From positions 2,728,001-2,792,000 of the forward strand of contig NC_080421.1 in the NCBI RefSeq assembly GCF_029873635.1: a stretch of 64,000 nt of DNA. Direction: 5' to 3'. The translations under genes were made by a program, and so were the position numbers. The notes under the pieces were generated by a model, which was not told the DNA's origin, ran no database searches, and saw only the letters and a list, made by a program, of their open reading frames with translations. Positions 12,036-26,300 of the stretch are shown here, in pieces. The DNA is from Malania oleifera. Lineage: Eukaryota > Streptophyta > Magnoliopsida > Santalales > Ximeniaceae. Position 1 is the stretch's first letter; every line of letters starts with the position of its first letter.

Positions 12036-13729
12036 TTCACAACTCACACCACTCTCATGAACTCCAGAGTTGAAATACTGTTGAACCATCAACTGCTCTT
12101 TCACAAGCCTACTGAATGGCAACATTGATGCATGTGTAGCTACTCTTCCTGTATGGTGACCACCTTGCCCTTCTTCCCCATCACTAAATAAAAAAAAAAA
12201 TTAAATTAATAAAAATATACATTAAGTTAAATCAGTCTCTCATGAAATATTCGAGCACAGACATGACTAGAGTGGATCCTATGTTCAAGTTTCAGACCTA
12301 TTTTAGTCTTGCATGTGCTCGAAATATTTCCAGAAGGCTAATTTTGAGAAGGCCATCAAAGCACTTAGAAAAAAATGATGAACTTCTAGTTTTGAATATG
12401 AAATTATACAAAGTTTGTTAAAATTTATGTTGTGTCGAACTAGATTTATTTAAGTGGTAAGAGCGAAATTGAATTTTGGTGATCCTAAGGTTGCAAATTC
12501 GATTCCTCACTTTCTTTTGGTTACTGAATTACCAGGTATGTGTCAATAATAAAATGACAATATTTTTATCTATTCGGCTTGGTGCCATCTAAAAAAAAAT
12601 TTTGGGCTCGTTCTGATTGGAGCTCTGAGCCATCTAAAAAAAAATATTATATTTGGGAGCATGAATTTAGGATCTTAAATTTGTATTATTTTATTTAAGT
12701 TTCAAAATATATGTTTCCAAAAACGGTCTCACAAAATTCTTGACAATTTTTAAAATTAGAATTTTTTTTTCTTGGTAAGTACCAGAAATTTAGGTGGGCA
12801 GCGTTATATTACAAAAAATTGTGTTCGCATTGTTCTCTCTCTATTTTTTGACCTCTCGCCACTTGCCGTCTTTAAGAAAAATCTTTTTCCGTTTCTGTCC
12901 TTATACACAATCAGTACCACAAAACCTTCTACATTATGCTCAACACAGATTCCCAAAGAGTAGAGACCTTACCCGTTATAATCCGCAAAAGCGCAAAGCC
13001 AAAAAGGGACAAAATTGTTATTTCGGGGTCGCCGGGACCACCGCTCTCCGCCACTTGTGGTGGTGGCAAAAAATGTTAAGGCCTGTGAGAAAGCCAATTG
13101 GCCACATCGGGAGGCGGTGGGTGCGGCGTCATGGATTCACTGCGATTATTTAAATCGTAATTAATGATTAATGATATCGTTTTAACCATTAATTATAGTA
13201 ATAATAATATTAATAATCCCCTTTGATTACCCTCAAATCTTTGTATCTCCGTTTTGCCACCCGCGTTTAGAAGGCGGATGGGTGTTCGTTAAACACATTT
13301 TTATTATCATTAAATTTTGATTTTCTGAAAAGTATTTTTTAGATAAAATAAATATGGAGGCTATTTTTTAAGAGTACTATATAAAAAATAAAAATAAAGG
13401 GTGATTAAAATATTAAAATTTAATTTTAAATAAAATTCAATTTGTTGATACTTTAAATATTATTGGGTGCTGGACAATGCAACTTTAATTTGAGTAATTG
13501 TTTATTAGAAGATATTTATTACATGCAAATATAATATTTTGATATTTAAATCATGAAAATAATTTATGTAAAAAAAATATTAACTTTTTCAAGTTTGTAT
13601 TTTGAGAGGTGTTCAAGCAAGACACAGGATTAGGTGTGAGGTCCACACATAATCGTATTTATTGGAATGTCTCCTGAAATACAACTCTCGAATAATGTAA
13701 CATTTTAATTTTCATAATTATGTAAATAA

Positions 13730-13734
<5 letters not shown>

Positions 13735-13774
<40 letters not shown>
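13735..13774. repeat. (TA)n microsatellite
   Basis: Pure TA run of about 40 bases, followed by ACATGTGTGTGT. Confidence 0.97.
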
Positions 13775-13777
<3 letters not shown>

Positions 13778-14132
13778 GTGTGTGTATAATGTTCTTGATC
13801 TTTACACTCTCATGATCTAAAAATAATTTAGATACGATAAAAGTATATTTTTATCATTATTAAATTATATTTTTTCTTACAAACTTTTCTTCAATATTGG
13901 GTAGCGCTGGAGGAGAGAAATTTTTATCTACTATTTTTACTTAGTAAACATGTTACATGTGCAAATGATTTTGTCTGAATAAATTTATTAATTATTTGGG
14001 AGCCATATAATAATTAATCGTTAATAAATAATTCGAAGGGTTTAAATGTCATTTTAGAAAATAAAAAATGTTTAGAGATATTTTGTACACGACTACTCGA
14101 GGTGGAAGTGTAATATGCAGTTAAGCTTTTCA

Positions 14133-14141
14133 TATTATATA
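14133..14141 (+). promoter_or_regulatory. Candidate TATA box of the STY46-like kinase gene
   Basis: ATTATATAG lies 231 bases upstream of the kinase start codon, just before sequence that becomes richer in C and G. Transcription would start near 14165, leaving a roughly 205-base pyrimidine-rich 5' leader that contains no ATG. This is inferred from position and motif only. Confidence 0.35.
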
Positions 14142-14371
14142 GTGTTTTAATTAAGCCTTCTTAAATCTCATCGATCTTCATATAAACTCCTCGTGGCCGC
14201 AACCTTATTCGATCGATTTTTCTGGTTTCGGAGCAATCGAGTTCACGTAAACCGTTGGAGATCACCGCCGGCTCGTTCCCAATCGGTCTGTTCATCTTCG
14301 TTTTCGTTTTGCTTTTCGCGAATCGACTTTCGTTCTCGTTCCCATTCTTGTTCTTGTTCCTGTTTTTTTCG

Positions 14372-17300
14372 ATGGTGATGGAGGATACCGAGAGTTGCAG
14401 CAGCAGAGTCCACGATACGTCGCCGGCGCAGTCCCGGCAGCAGAGGCAGAAGCTCGAGGTATACAATGAGGTGCTTTGCCGGCTCAAACAATCGAGCAAC
14501 GACGAGGCCCTCCTGCCAGGCTTCGAAGACGAACTGTGGACTCACTTCAATAGGCTTCCCACTCGGTCTGTACCTTTTACCCTAACTTTTCCTGCGTTTC
14601 GTTCCCTACTCTCTTTTTTGCTCTCATTTTTTTTTTTCGAAGAAATTTGCGAATGTTTCTGTTGTTCTGCCATCGCTTCGTTTTAATGGCAAAAGGTTCT
14701 GTTCTTGACTTCTTGCTATATCAAGATTGAATTTTCTGAGTTCCAGTCATGGAAATTCTTTTTGTTGTTCTTGTTTTAAGTTTCTTGTCTAAGAGTTTTT
14801 GGTTTTTTTTTTCAAACAGAAGTTTTTCTTAGCAGAAGTTTTTCTTTTTTCTTTTTTCTTTTTTCTTTTTAAATTCTAATTTGCCTAGTGGATTAATCTC
14901 ATATGAAGATAGTGTGGAGCGTCTTACGCTGTGACAGAATATTGCGAAGCGCGCATTCTGATTCTTCTTGCAGTGCTGTAGCCTTCATTTATTTTGACCT
15001 TTGCTGCTATGGAACTGACTTAATGGATCATCCTTCCTCTTTGTGCTTTGTCGAGTGATTGGTCGTGGCATTTTATTATTTTAATGCCAATTGCTGGATT
15101 AGACTCTCAATTGTTCTTTGCCTGTGGGCACGCATGTGGTTTTGACTGTTGTTATTGTTTTTTTATTAATTTTTTTTTTCCAATTGTGATCTTTATTCGG
15201 AATGAAATGATTTCATATATGAGATATTCACGTTTTCGCTATCTGATTGACTGTTTTGAGGCATTCGCTGCTTTTCAGGTATGCTTTGGATGTGAATGCG
15301 GAGAGGGCAGAAGATGTTCTCATGCACAAGAGGTTGCTGCATCTCGCCCACGACCCTGACAACAGACCTGCAATTGAAGTGCGCCTAGTTCAGGTGTTGA
15401 CCCCATGATGAGCGTTATTTCTCATATTTTTTTCTTGATTATTCTGCAGTTGCGGAAGTAGTAGTAGTTTAATTGACAACCTCTAGATAATGTGCTTGGT
15501 TGTTGTATTAGTGGAGATTTATTAAATTTAGGTTAAAGTTTTTTAAGCAGATTGGCTAAGGGAAAGAATGATGTTAATGTTAGTACTCCTTTTATTATTT
15601 TTAACTTTGCAAATTTTGTCACGCTGTTGTTACAATCAGATGGTTATTGTCAAGATGATACTCTGTTTTCTTCATTTTAACATTATGTGATGTAGTTCCA
15701 TGATACTTTGCAGCCTTTGTAGAGTTTTGGTGATGACACTTTATTACTGTGGGTATACATTGTTGTTCACAATTGTCTCACAGATGTAGCTTCCCTCGTA
15801 TTGCAACATACCGCCTGTCATGGAAACATGATAGTCACGCAATGTGCCTAGTTTATACAGCATAAATTGACATGAAATAAAATCCCCGTGTAACAATTGC
15901 TATTGCTCTAAAGTAGTCTTACCATCAGCCACTAGAATTGATGGGTATCAATTTTGGAATCTTTGACTTCAGGGTAGTAGACTAGTAGTTGTTTCTCCCC
16001 ATTACAAATTTTGATTTCATGTTCATCCATGAATGAATTGAGAAACTTTACAAAATTACCTGCTGTAGTCATTAACTGCAAACCCACATTCTTTCCAGAA
16101 GTTATTGGAATATTTTCTGAACCATCTGCCCCACTTAATTTATGTTTTTCTAACTTTGGATACAATAGCATGATTTGCCAACTGTTACTCTGATTAGTTT
16201 GTAGACAGTCTGTTAGATGCTAGTTGTGATTAATTTAGAAACAATTTCCAAGATTGACTTAGTTTGAGTGAGATATTGGCTCTAAGAGAATTTGAATTAA
16301 TCAATCTATAATCACCTTTTTGAATTCTTACTGTCGAATTGGATTTCCATCTTTTTTCTCTTATTGGGATACTAGTTCAAAACTTTTTCAAGACAAATGG
16401 AGAATAAATGCTTACATGGGAATTTTTCGTTTTTTTTGAACTTTCTTCCATGACCAAACACATTTGATGATTGCCTATTATGCAGGTTCAACCAACATCT
16501 GATGGGAATTCTGTTGATTCCATTCAGTCACACTCTCCGAATAAAGAAGATGCACAAAGTTCTTTAAACTACTCTACCAGGCAGAGGTACTTTTCCTTTT
16601 TAGAGGTCTCTTCCCATAAATTTCATGTGAGTAATTTTTGGTGAATTATTTGATACTGCTTCAATCAATGCCTTATTGTTTATGCTGACCTATCTGCCTT
16701 CTTTTTCACATAGCAGCATTCATCCACCACCTGCTTTTGGTTCATCTCCTAATCTTGAGGCTCTTGCCCTTGAAGCTAGTAAATCTCAAGTTAAAGATGG
16801 GGACAGCTCTGTCCATGCCAGTGCACTGTTTTTAAGGTAAGTAATTCTTATATGTATACCGACAACTGGTGTTAACTGTTACCAGATTGGAGCTGGTTTG
16901 TCAACTTGACTGGATTAAAAAATTTACATTTGGGTTCGAATTCTTTTGAATTACTTTGTACAATTATCAATCTCTCAAATGCTTTGTTATTGAACCATGA
17001 AAATTTCAAAGTTTTATCCTGAAATTTCTATTATTCATTATCTTCACACTTGATATAATGGAGTGGCAAACAAGAATCACGATTCACGACATTGTATAAT
17101 TATCAATCCCTCCAATGCTTTGTTCTTTAATGAATTATGAAAGTTGCTAGGTTTTATCCTGAAGTTTCTATTGTTCATCATCTTCACACTTAATGTAGTG
17201 GATTGGCAAAGAGGAATCACCACTTAGATGTCCTCCCTTGTATTTTGGATTGATGCTTGGTTGAATTGATTTCAATTTTCTTTGTAACTTTGTGATGCCC

Positions 17301-20300
17301 TATCATTTCTTATTCGATTCTGTTTCAAATGTTTTCTCTCGACATAACTTGAAGAAAAAAACTGTCCAAAAGGTTTGAACATGCAGTAACACGTGATGCA
17401 TCTGAAAATTAACAGATTACCCTGAATTTCTGATGGAATCTGAGGAGAAATTTGTCTTCCAGGGAATTTCCACAATTTACTATGAGATTTAGTGTGTATC
17501 CATGGTAATATATTGTAAATATGTATAATTTGTGGGCACCTTATTTGTAGGTGTTATTTTTTTCTCAATATCATTGCCAACAGCAAGATTGACTATGTTT
17601 GCTTCAAATTGCAATAGAAGTCCAATGTGTGATGTACATCTGAATGTTAGTGAAACATTTGCAATTAAGTACGCTTTGGTTATAATCGGCATGTAGGGAA
17701 AAAAAATTTTATGCATTCTTCTTTTCAGCAGTAATGGACTGTACAAGATGTAGTTCTTGTAGCATAATTTAGACAAATCTTACACCAACAATTATTTTGT
17801 TTGTCATCTGTTCTAGATGTTTGACCCAACAAATATGTTTTTAAATTCATCATTAGAGGTAATTGGTGAGCTTGTGTTACAATTTCATCCTCTCCTCAGT
17901 CTCCTGCCAGCTAGACGGTGTCGCTCAGTTGCTGATTGAGTCAAGCACTTGGAGTCTTTTATGCACACAATATGCATGTCGATATGTAGAAATCATGGCA
18001 ACTAATGTAATCTGGCTTCAATAGATTGGTTTCATTGATGGCAATAGTATCAACTCTCAATTTGGAATCAGGCTGGACATGTTATCTTGAGTTTAGAAAC
18101 CCACCTGTAGCTTTTAGATCTATCTTAACCTTGCGAATTGCACGGGTGCTTCCCTTGAAGGTCTTATGGGCACAATCTTTTGTCCGAACACATGGAAATA
18201 ATACAAAACATATAACTGGGGTCCATGTTATAAAATACGTCCATTTTAAAAATAAAAAAAAAAGGCATTCCTGGGCCACAAGGCTCCTCGCTTTGCAAGG
18301 GTAAGGGGCAGGGTCATCACGTTGTATGTAGCCTTACCCCTGCTTTTAGCAAAGAGGCTGTTTCCTTGTACTCAAACCCATGACCAACGGGTGACATAGG
18401 AGCAACCTTATTGTTGATCCTAGCCTGTCCTCATAAAATATTCCCATTATATTGCACAATAAAATTATTTTTGGAATGTTTAAATTGCACACATTGTCGA
18501 GGCTGATTACAAGTTTCATAGAGGTGTAGTATGGGCCACTGGTCCACACCATATATGCCACCGTAAAAGCATGGCACCTTGGCAACTATAGCACAATATC
18601 ACCACCAGGTATAATTGTCTGCTATTGAATAGATTCCTTTCCTCCCCCCCCCCCCCTTTTTTTTTTTACATACTATGGTTGGAGGTGGGTTTTGTAGGCC
18701 TGCTTGAGTGTGAGTTGTCGTTTTGAACCAAATTAAAAATTATTTTTAAGTTTTCACCCAACTCTCATGTGTATGCATCTCATCAATTTAGAATGCTAAC
18801 TGTTTTATATAGTCTATGCTGAATTCTTACTTGTATGCTTTGTCACACCAATTATTTCAATATAAAAAAAATTTGAAAGGCAGGAGTCTTGAAGGGCCAG
18901 TTTGGTTTTTTACAAAGATGCACCAAATTTTTAAAGAGTTAGAGAGTACAAGAATGAGTGAGAAATTTATTTTAGATAATGTCACTTTATCTTCATGTGT
19001 CACAATTGAATTTAAAGCAACTATTAAGCTCATTAACAAATTATGAAAGTAATCCAATCTAAAATTGTATAGACAAGAAATGAAATTGTTTCTCCCATAG
19101 TGAGATGCAACATTCTTCAGTGTGCATTGGTGATTTGACTGAAACAATTCATGATGTTCTATTTAGATTTATAGTGTGAGTAAAGATTTAAAGCCTTCAC
19201 AAAGGGCATTTGCAATCTGATTGAAAAAAGTTCATGTTGTTCAGTTTCTAGAGTGTCTAAATGTGTGTTTGCTTGTGTGTAGCTTTACCTAAGTGTTATA
19301 ACAGTAATAGAGGCACCTCATTTTTTAATTTCTTTACATTTATTAAAGTGTTACAAGTTACAATAGTTGTTTCGCAGGTTTGTGTTGTAATGCTTACATT
19401 TTCATGTGATTGATAATGATATAGGCCCATGCATGAAATCACATTTTCAACAGATGACAAGCCAAAACTCCTCAGTCAGGTAGCTGTCTTGTTTTCTTAT
19501 TGTAACATGACAAGTATATCTATACATGGATTATTTTATGGATATGGATCCAATTGTCAAAATTTTGTTGGATTTATCATATTTCTTCATGACAACAAAC
19601 ACACTAATGTTGTGACGACCTGCTTAATTTTTACATTTTTTTTTTCATAATAAAATTAATATCACATCTTAGCTCAGCAGATCACAATCCACCTGGACCC
19701 GTGGGTACCAGGGATACATCAGAACACAAAACAGAAGCCTAAGCAGCAAGAAACATATAATCATATACATCTCATTATACCATACATCACAATACCAAAG
19801 TTACTACAATCATTGTATACATATATACACAATACTCAATCCAAAAAGATGACTTAGGGCGATTTCACAAAATACATCCGACCCTATCAAAATACTTACC
19901 TTTCTGGAAAGGCAGATCTATTGTACTAGTTCAGCGGGCCTTTACCCGCTCTTCTATCAGGGGCTCCTGAAAAGTTAATAAAATTCAGGGTGAGACACCT
20001 CTTAGTAAGGGAAATAAATTAATACCAGTGTGTGACAACATGAGTGTTCCGTGTTATACATATACCATACATAACATATTTAGTAACTGTTTTGTCAAAT
20101 CTGGGAAAACATATATATATATATATATATATCAAAACATGGCAGAACATACTGTATTTTCATAAACATATCTCATCTCATATAATAATAATAATACAAA
20201 AACAATTCTGGTAGGTTAGCTGACTATTGTCATGTATTACCCCTACATGACTAGGTTGTGTGACCCGAAAGCGGGACCTGACAATGGTTGGCCGACCATT

Positions 20301-23300
20301 GCCAAGTCAAAAATACAGTCTGTAAGTCTGATGGGTCTGCCAGACCTGGTCCGTACACCAGGGGCGCTCACACACTTCTTAAAAACCACATCGACCATCC
20401 AATCTCACACCACTCCGTACAGCGGCGTTAACACAGATAACATGATCATGATGACCATGGACACATAGTAACGGTACCGTGCAAGTGTTAGCCTAGACCA
20501 AGCCAACCAGGTTCTGATACAATATAACATATACTGAAACTGTGATACATGGATATCTCATATCATTAATTATCAGATCAATCATATCATTTTGCATATA
20601 TACGTATATCATGAAAATCATCAGCCGGTACGCCGGTATTACACATTTTATCATAGTTTGGCCCGTATACCTGCAAATTATAGCACAACTCGTACGCTGG
20701 CAAATCATATCCATAGCTCAGCTCGTACGCCGACAAATCATATCATAGCACAGCTCGTATGCTGGCAAATTACATCCATAGCACGGCCCATATGCCGGCA
20801 AACATATATAAAAATCTCGGCCCGTACGCTGGTTTTACACATTTTAAAAATCCATTTCTAGAAAACGGTATTTCATAACCATTTCTACTCATGTCACACT
20901 AAACAAGTTTTTCATATATTCAATATACCATCATTTTAACAGTATTTTTTCAAATATAAATCATATATATATTTATTTTCCTGAACCCAAATGCTATAAC
21001 AGTATACATATTTTTTATCAAATACTAGCTTAGTTTTTTTAGCTTACCTAACTCTTGAAAAGCCCCTAAGAAAATCTGTTCCGCACCTGCAGGGTTCCTA
21101 ACTCAACACCTTGAAAATGGAATTTTCCAAAACTAAAGTTTAGTATTTCTAAGCGTATAACATTTTCTACAACTGCCAAAAATTCAAATGCTGAGTAGAA
21201 ACCCTTACTCTGGATTTGAAATGATTTCCACTTCAGCCCCACCGACGATCCGTTCCGACAGACTTCTAGAGAACTTTCCCAGAAGCGTCGTGGTGGTTTC
21301 AGATCGTCGAACCGGCGGAAATCCAACCCGAAATCGAAGAGAGAAGGAGGAGAAACCGTATGGGGAGAGAGAGAGGGATTTGGTGCGGCAAAATGAACTA
21401 AAAATCACGTTTAACCCTATTTATACTGCGAGATTCGTCGACGAGTCACGTCACCTCATCGACGAGTCCTGTAGAAAATTGGTCGACGAACTTCAACCCT
21501 CGTCGATGAATTTCAGGCTTTTGAAAAACCTCTCGTTATTTTCTCGTCGACGAATCCTGGCCTCGTCGACGAGCTCCTGTTATACCCTCGTCAACGAGTC
21601 CCCTGTATTCATCGACGAGCAGCTGAAAGATTCCTTGAAATTATACCTTCCAAAATGCAATGTTGCGTTCGTCGACGAAGTCGACTTTCTTCTTCTGTTT
21701 CCGGTTTCCATTTCCTTTTCTTTTATTATTTAAATACCATTATTCTTCGAGTTGTTACAAATGTGTTCTTTAAGCTCTTGGCTTTGAGATATGCAACCTG
21801 CTGTCATTTGGTTAGTCATGTTGTTTTGCTTTTTATTTACAAGCTAGGAATTTTCATGTCTTCTATGCTTGTATTAGGTTGTAGAGCCTCACAATTGCAC
21901 CTCTTGTCGTGGGAAATGCATTATTTTAATTTTGTTTAATCTTTGTCAACGTGTCTTTATTTCTATTCCAAGTTGCATTTCATTCTTCTAGCTCTTTCTG
22001 TTTAGGAATGAAATCCTAGCCCTAAGTTTGAGAATCCTGGCTATTGCAATCACATTGTACTTTTGGCAACCGATTTACAGAATTTGTCTTATATTTGTGA
22101 GTGCTGCCCAATAGGGCCCATCAAAGAAAAATATTCCTTTTTTTTTTTCATGTATTCTTGAGAAGTCTTATGGAAAGAATTAACTTTGAAAATTATCCAT
22201 TTTAAGGATCTCTGCTTTCTCAGAAAGTATCTTTTAAATTTGGGGTAAAAAGGTTTGGATTCCTTCCGGGTAAACTAGGGTTAGTAATAACCTCCATTCC
22301 TAAATTAAAAAAAATCAAGTGCTAGGAACCTAGAATAGACTACCACCTCTATTCAGTTTAAATAGGAGGAGCTTTATTAGCTTCACTTTTTGGAGGACGA
22401 TCACTTCTAGATAAGAAAATCAAGTAGGAGGAATCCAAGAATGGACACTGCTTCTAATTAACATATACCTAAATGATGGGGATCCTATGGAGCATTACTC
22501 CTCAAACATGTAAATTGATTATAGGACAATGAAGATAGCTATCATCCCAAACTGTTATAAATTTTGTGTGTTAATCTGTTAGGAATCCCAAATTAAGATG
22601 GATTTGTCATCTTATTTTTTTCAGGAAAAAGAAGTAAATTGAATCCAATACTTAGAAAAACATCCGCAAAGAAGCCTGTGGTCCAAAAATTAAGTTATAA
22701 ACTAAGAAGACTGGTGAACCTTAGGGAAAAAGAAAGCCATTAAGCACCTCAATTATCCCTTTTGATTTCAATTTTTGGAAATTGGTTAAATTTTTAATGA
22801 TAATAAAATCAAACAGCAAATCAAACATCAATTTAAGCTATAAAATCCAATCAACACATTAATCCAATGTCATCAACAAATAACAATCACACCACCATCA
22901 AGCATGCAGTTATACATAAAAATGACATTCTTATACTTGATGCCGAAGCCTCTGTGGAAGGCTTAAGTTGACTGAGCCATGGGGGGAGAGTCAACAGCAA
23001 TAACAAAAACAAACAATCACGAACACCACAGTTTGAAACCTAAGCCTTTGTCTAAGGCTTAAGTTGACCACACAAGCAATGGGTTTGGTGATATATTTGA
23101 AAAGGAATGTTCTCTTGCTTATGGGTTTGGTTTATTACATTTTAATTGAGTGAAACAAATCATACCACCATCTAGGGAAGAAACGCTCTCTCCTCTTGGG
23201 TTCCTCTGTGGTATGTGTTTGGAAGCACAGGCATGGATGCTAGCTATTCAATTTCGTTAAGTTTAGGAAAAATTTTATAGGCAAACTTACATGTGAATAC

Positions 23301-26300
23301 AAGGGCAGAGCCACAGAGGCTTATAAGATTTCATATAATAAGCCCCCAAAAGTATGATTTAGTTGAGCTAGAGCCCCCTCTATGTTAGTTTATTTCTCAT
23401 TTTGGCCCCACTTTGGCCCTCCATTCCTAAAGCCCAAGCTTCATTCCTGCATGTAAAATTGTGAACTTTTTGGGTGAAGAATACATCTCTGCTGATACAC
23501 GTATCTTATTGGTTAAATTCTCTTCTTCTTTTTTTTCAAAATTTGCAGTTGACTTCTTTACTTTCTGAGCTTGGGCTGAACATTCAAGAAGCACATGCTT
23601 TTTCTACAATTGATGGTTTCTCTTTAGATGTCTTTGTTGTTGATGGTTGGCCGTATGAGGTAATTTCTTTTCATTCTTGCCATCTAATTATCTTGATAGT
23701 GTGGTTAATCTCTTTCTTGGAAAAAATTTCTTGGCACATATGCATGCATGCACAAAGTCTTGAATACATGCTTTGCTACTGTTAAGTTGTACCATATTTT
23801 TAGTGGTGTAACAAATGTGAGACTCAGCTTATATTAATGCCTTCATAAAAAATTGTAGAGTTGTGACTTACATTAAGGGGGATGGTCCACTTGAAGTTTA
23901 TAAATAATGGAAGGTTTCATGCATTGTGGACTCAAGGCCTGAATTCCTAGTGAATGAAAGGCCCAATGTTGCAGTGGGGGGGAGGGAATGGAATTCGAGC
24001 CATGGCATAGTGTCATTATATTGTCATTTGATGGTATTTTGAGGTTTTCACATGGGGTATATTTATTTTTGTAGCGGACAGTTGAAACCCTAAGACAATA
24101 TTTATTTTGCGGGGGCTCTGGACATAAGCGCATAGCTAGACAACATAAAAATTGCTGTGTTTTTTCCTCCAGTTTTGTTTTCTTCTGATTTGCTCTGCAT
24201 GTGTGGGGGTTGGCATAATCCTAGTCTTATTTACAATAAGACTTGATTACGTGCATCAAATCTTGTTTACTGCCCATTCATTCCTATGAGATTGTTGAAA
24301 TTTTCACACTAACAAATCATAACCCATATGAGATTTTTGAACCTCGTTTTAGTCACATATGTTAAGGGATACCTGATTTTGTTTGATTAAGAGCTATTTG
24401 GAAATACTAACTGCTTTTAAGGTTTCCTAACTTGCTCATATTTTATAAGTAAAAGCATCATGTTAACGTTATAGCTTTCTTTTTGCGTGGTTTAGTCCAC
24501 TGCCATTTCCATGTGACACTGCTTAATTGAATTGATATTGGAAATTTTAGGAAACAGAGCAGCTTAAAACTGCATTGGAAAAGGAAGTTTTGAAAATTGA
24601 GGTAATTCTATTTCTTTCTACTCATTTGTTACTGCTAAGGCATGATATACATTGTTGACCACAACCTAACTGCATAAGTTTTTATGTATAGTAATCTAAC
24701 ATGGTATCAATGCCATGCATGCCATGAGGTCTTGGGTTCTAGCCTTGTTGCCTGTGTTTATTTTTTGTTTGTTAAGAATTACCCTATACCCTGTAACTGG
24801 TATTTGTTTATCATGTGTTCATCTCTCCATATGCGATCAGGCTGTACGTGCAGAGGAATGTTAAGGCTTGATTTACGTTGTTGGTCTACAACCTAATAGC
24901 TTGAGCTTTTAGGTAAGGTGGTAATCTAACAATTACAACAGAAAGATTATGAATCACCATATATTATATCCGAAGTTAAAGATCTCAGTTTGGACTTATC
25001 CTTACAATGTTAAGACTATGAATCACTTCAAAAACATGACGTAGAAGCTAAGTAGAGGGTTGATGAATTTTTTGTCTTGAACTTTCAATTGAATATGTTA
25101 CTAACCTCAAATAGAATAAGGTTAAAATCTTTCATTCACCTGTATCTTTACCAAACTATGCTTAGATATTTTTGAGAAATTGATCTGGACATGTTCACAG
25201 CAAGTTGGTGGTCTTGAGTTTCTTGTAGTTCTAAAATGATCTTTTCTCCTTGACTTCTTGACCTAATGAATGATGACATTTTCAGTTGAGTTACCTTATA
25301 TATATGAGCATAAAAGGTATCAACATCTGCATGGATCAAAATTCATAGTTATCATAGTTGTTTTGTATGCTCCCTAAACCAGTAGGAACTCTCTCTCTCT
25401 CTGTCTATACACATGCACTCATTCATGCATCATACTTGGTAATCCTAGTTGTCTTGTTAATTTATTTGTCCTCAAATGGTATCAGTGTATGCATAACCAG
25501 CATAACTTGTTTTGTTCTTTATAAAAGCTGGTCTCACTTTTTGTCATGTGTTTTCTTAAACTTCCATTAACTTTAGGGGTTAATATTTGGTGCTTATACA
25601 TATGACAAATTTACCTAAAGCTCAATCGATAGGTTGAGGGGCCGAGAGGTGTCATACTATTTAAACGAACTCTGTTAGGTGGACCAACCGACCAACCAAG
25701 TTTGCTGAAGCTAAAAACTTGGTAGAGCTTCTTGAATTTGTTTTCTCATTTGTCCAAAAGCAAAACCAAATCTGAAGCTTGTGTCTTTTTTTTTCCCTTG
25801 GAAACTCAGTTTTCGTTTTGCTATGGCATGCTGAAAATAATGGTGTGTAAGTTCCAATGACACTAAGGGCTTATTGAATACGGTGCATGCTTTACATGGT
25901 AAATGCTGAATGTATACCACTGGACGACTATGAGACTTTCAGGTGTAAGAAAAATGGACATGTTTCAGTTGCTGTGTCTATATTTTTTTTGTGCAAAGGT
26001 TTGTTGCATATGAAAGATTTTGAAGATTGGGCCATGCAACATTTTGCTAGTATCGTGAAATAATCTATTGTGACAACCTGTGCAGTAATTGACATTTTGT
26101 GAAAATCACTCCATCAGAAAATTGAACTTATTCCTTATTGGTTGTTTGTTTGTCCTGATTCTATATCTTTATTATTTACTTTTACCTGTTGAATACATAC
26201 CAATGGAGACTACACAGTTCATGTAATGATTGTTCATTGCGTCCATTGAGAAAACTTGATTGTGCTTTTTAGGTTTTACTGATAAATGGGTTTTTTTTCT

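Larger units (their letters stand above)
10361..14132. other. AT-rich intergenic DNA with no supported gene
   Basis: Open frames here are short and show no recognisable protein family. Some are by-products of simple repeats: the frame across 11844-12128 is largely CT repeat. A small GC-richer patch at about 13020-13150 does not resemble a known gene. Near-duplicate phrases ending in GCCATCTAAAAAAAAA occur at 12570-12650. No retroelement protein was recognised. Confidence 0.6.

Noticed and set aside
11844-12128. Open frames on both strands over 11844-12128
   Set aside because: Mostly the translated (TC)21 repeat. No protein family and no splice context.
12772-13153. Overlapping frames upstream of the kinase gene
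   Set aside because: One of them begins at a GTG rather than an ATG. No recognisable domain, so not enough to call a gene.
14255-14371. In-frame 39-codon hydrophobic N-terminal extension of the kinase
   Set aside because: The codon at 14255 is TTG, not ATG, and no ATG precedes 14372 in the leader. The hydrophobicity comes from a TTC/TTT-rich 5' UTR. Family members start at the M.MED position.
18816-19046. Open frame in kinase intron 4
   Set aside because: AT-rich intron sequence with no family resemblance.
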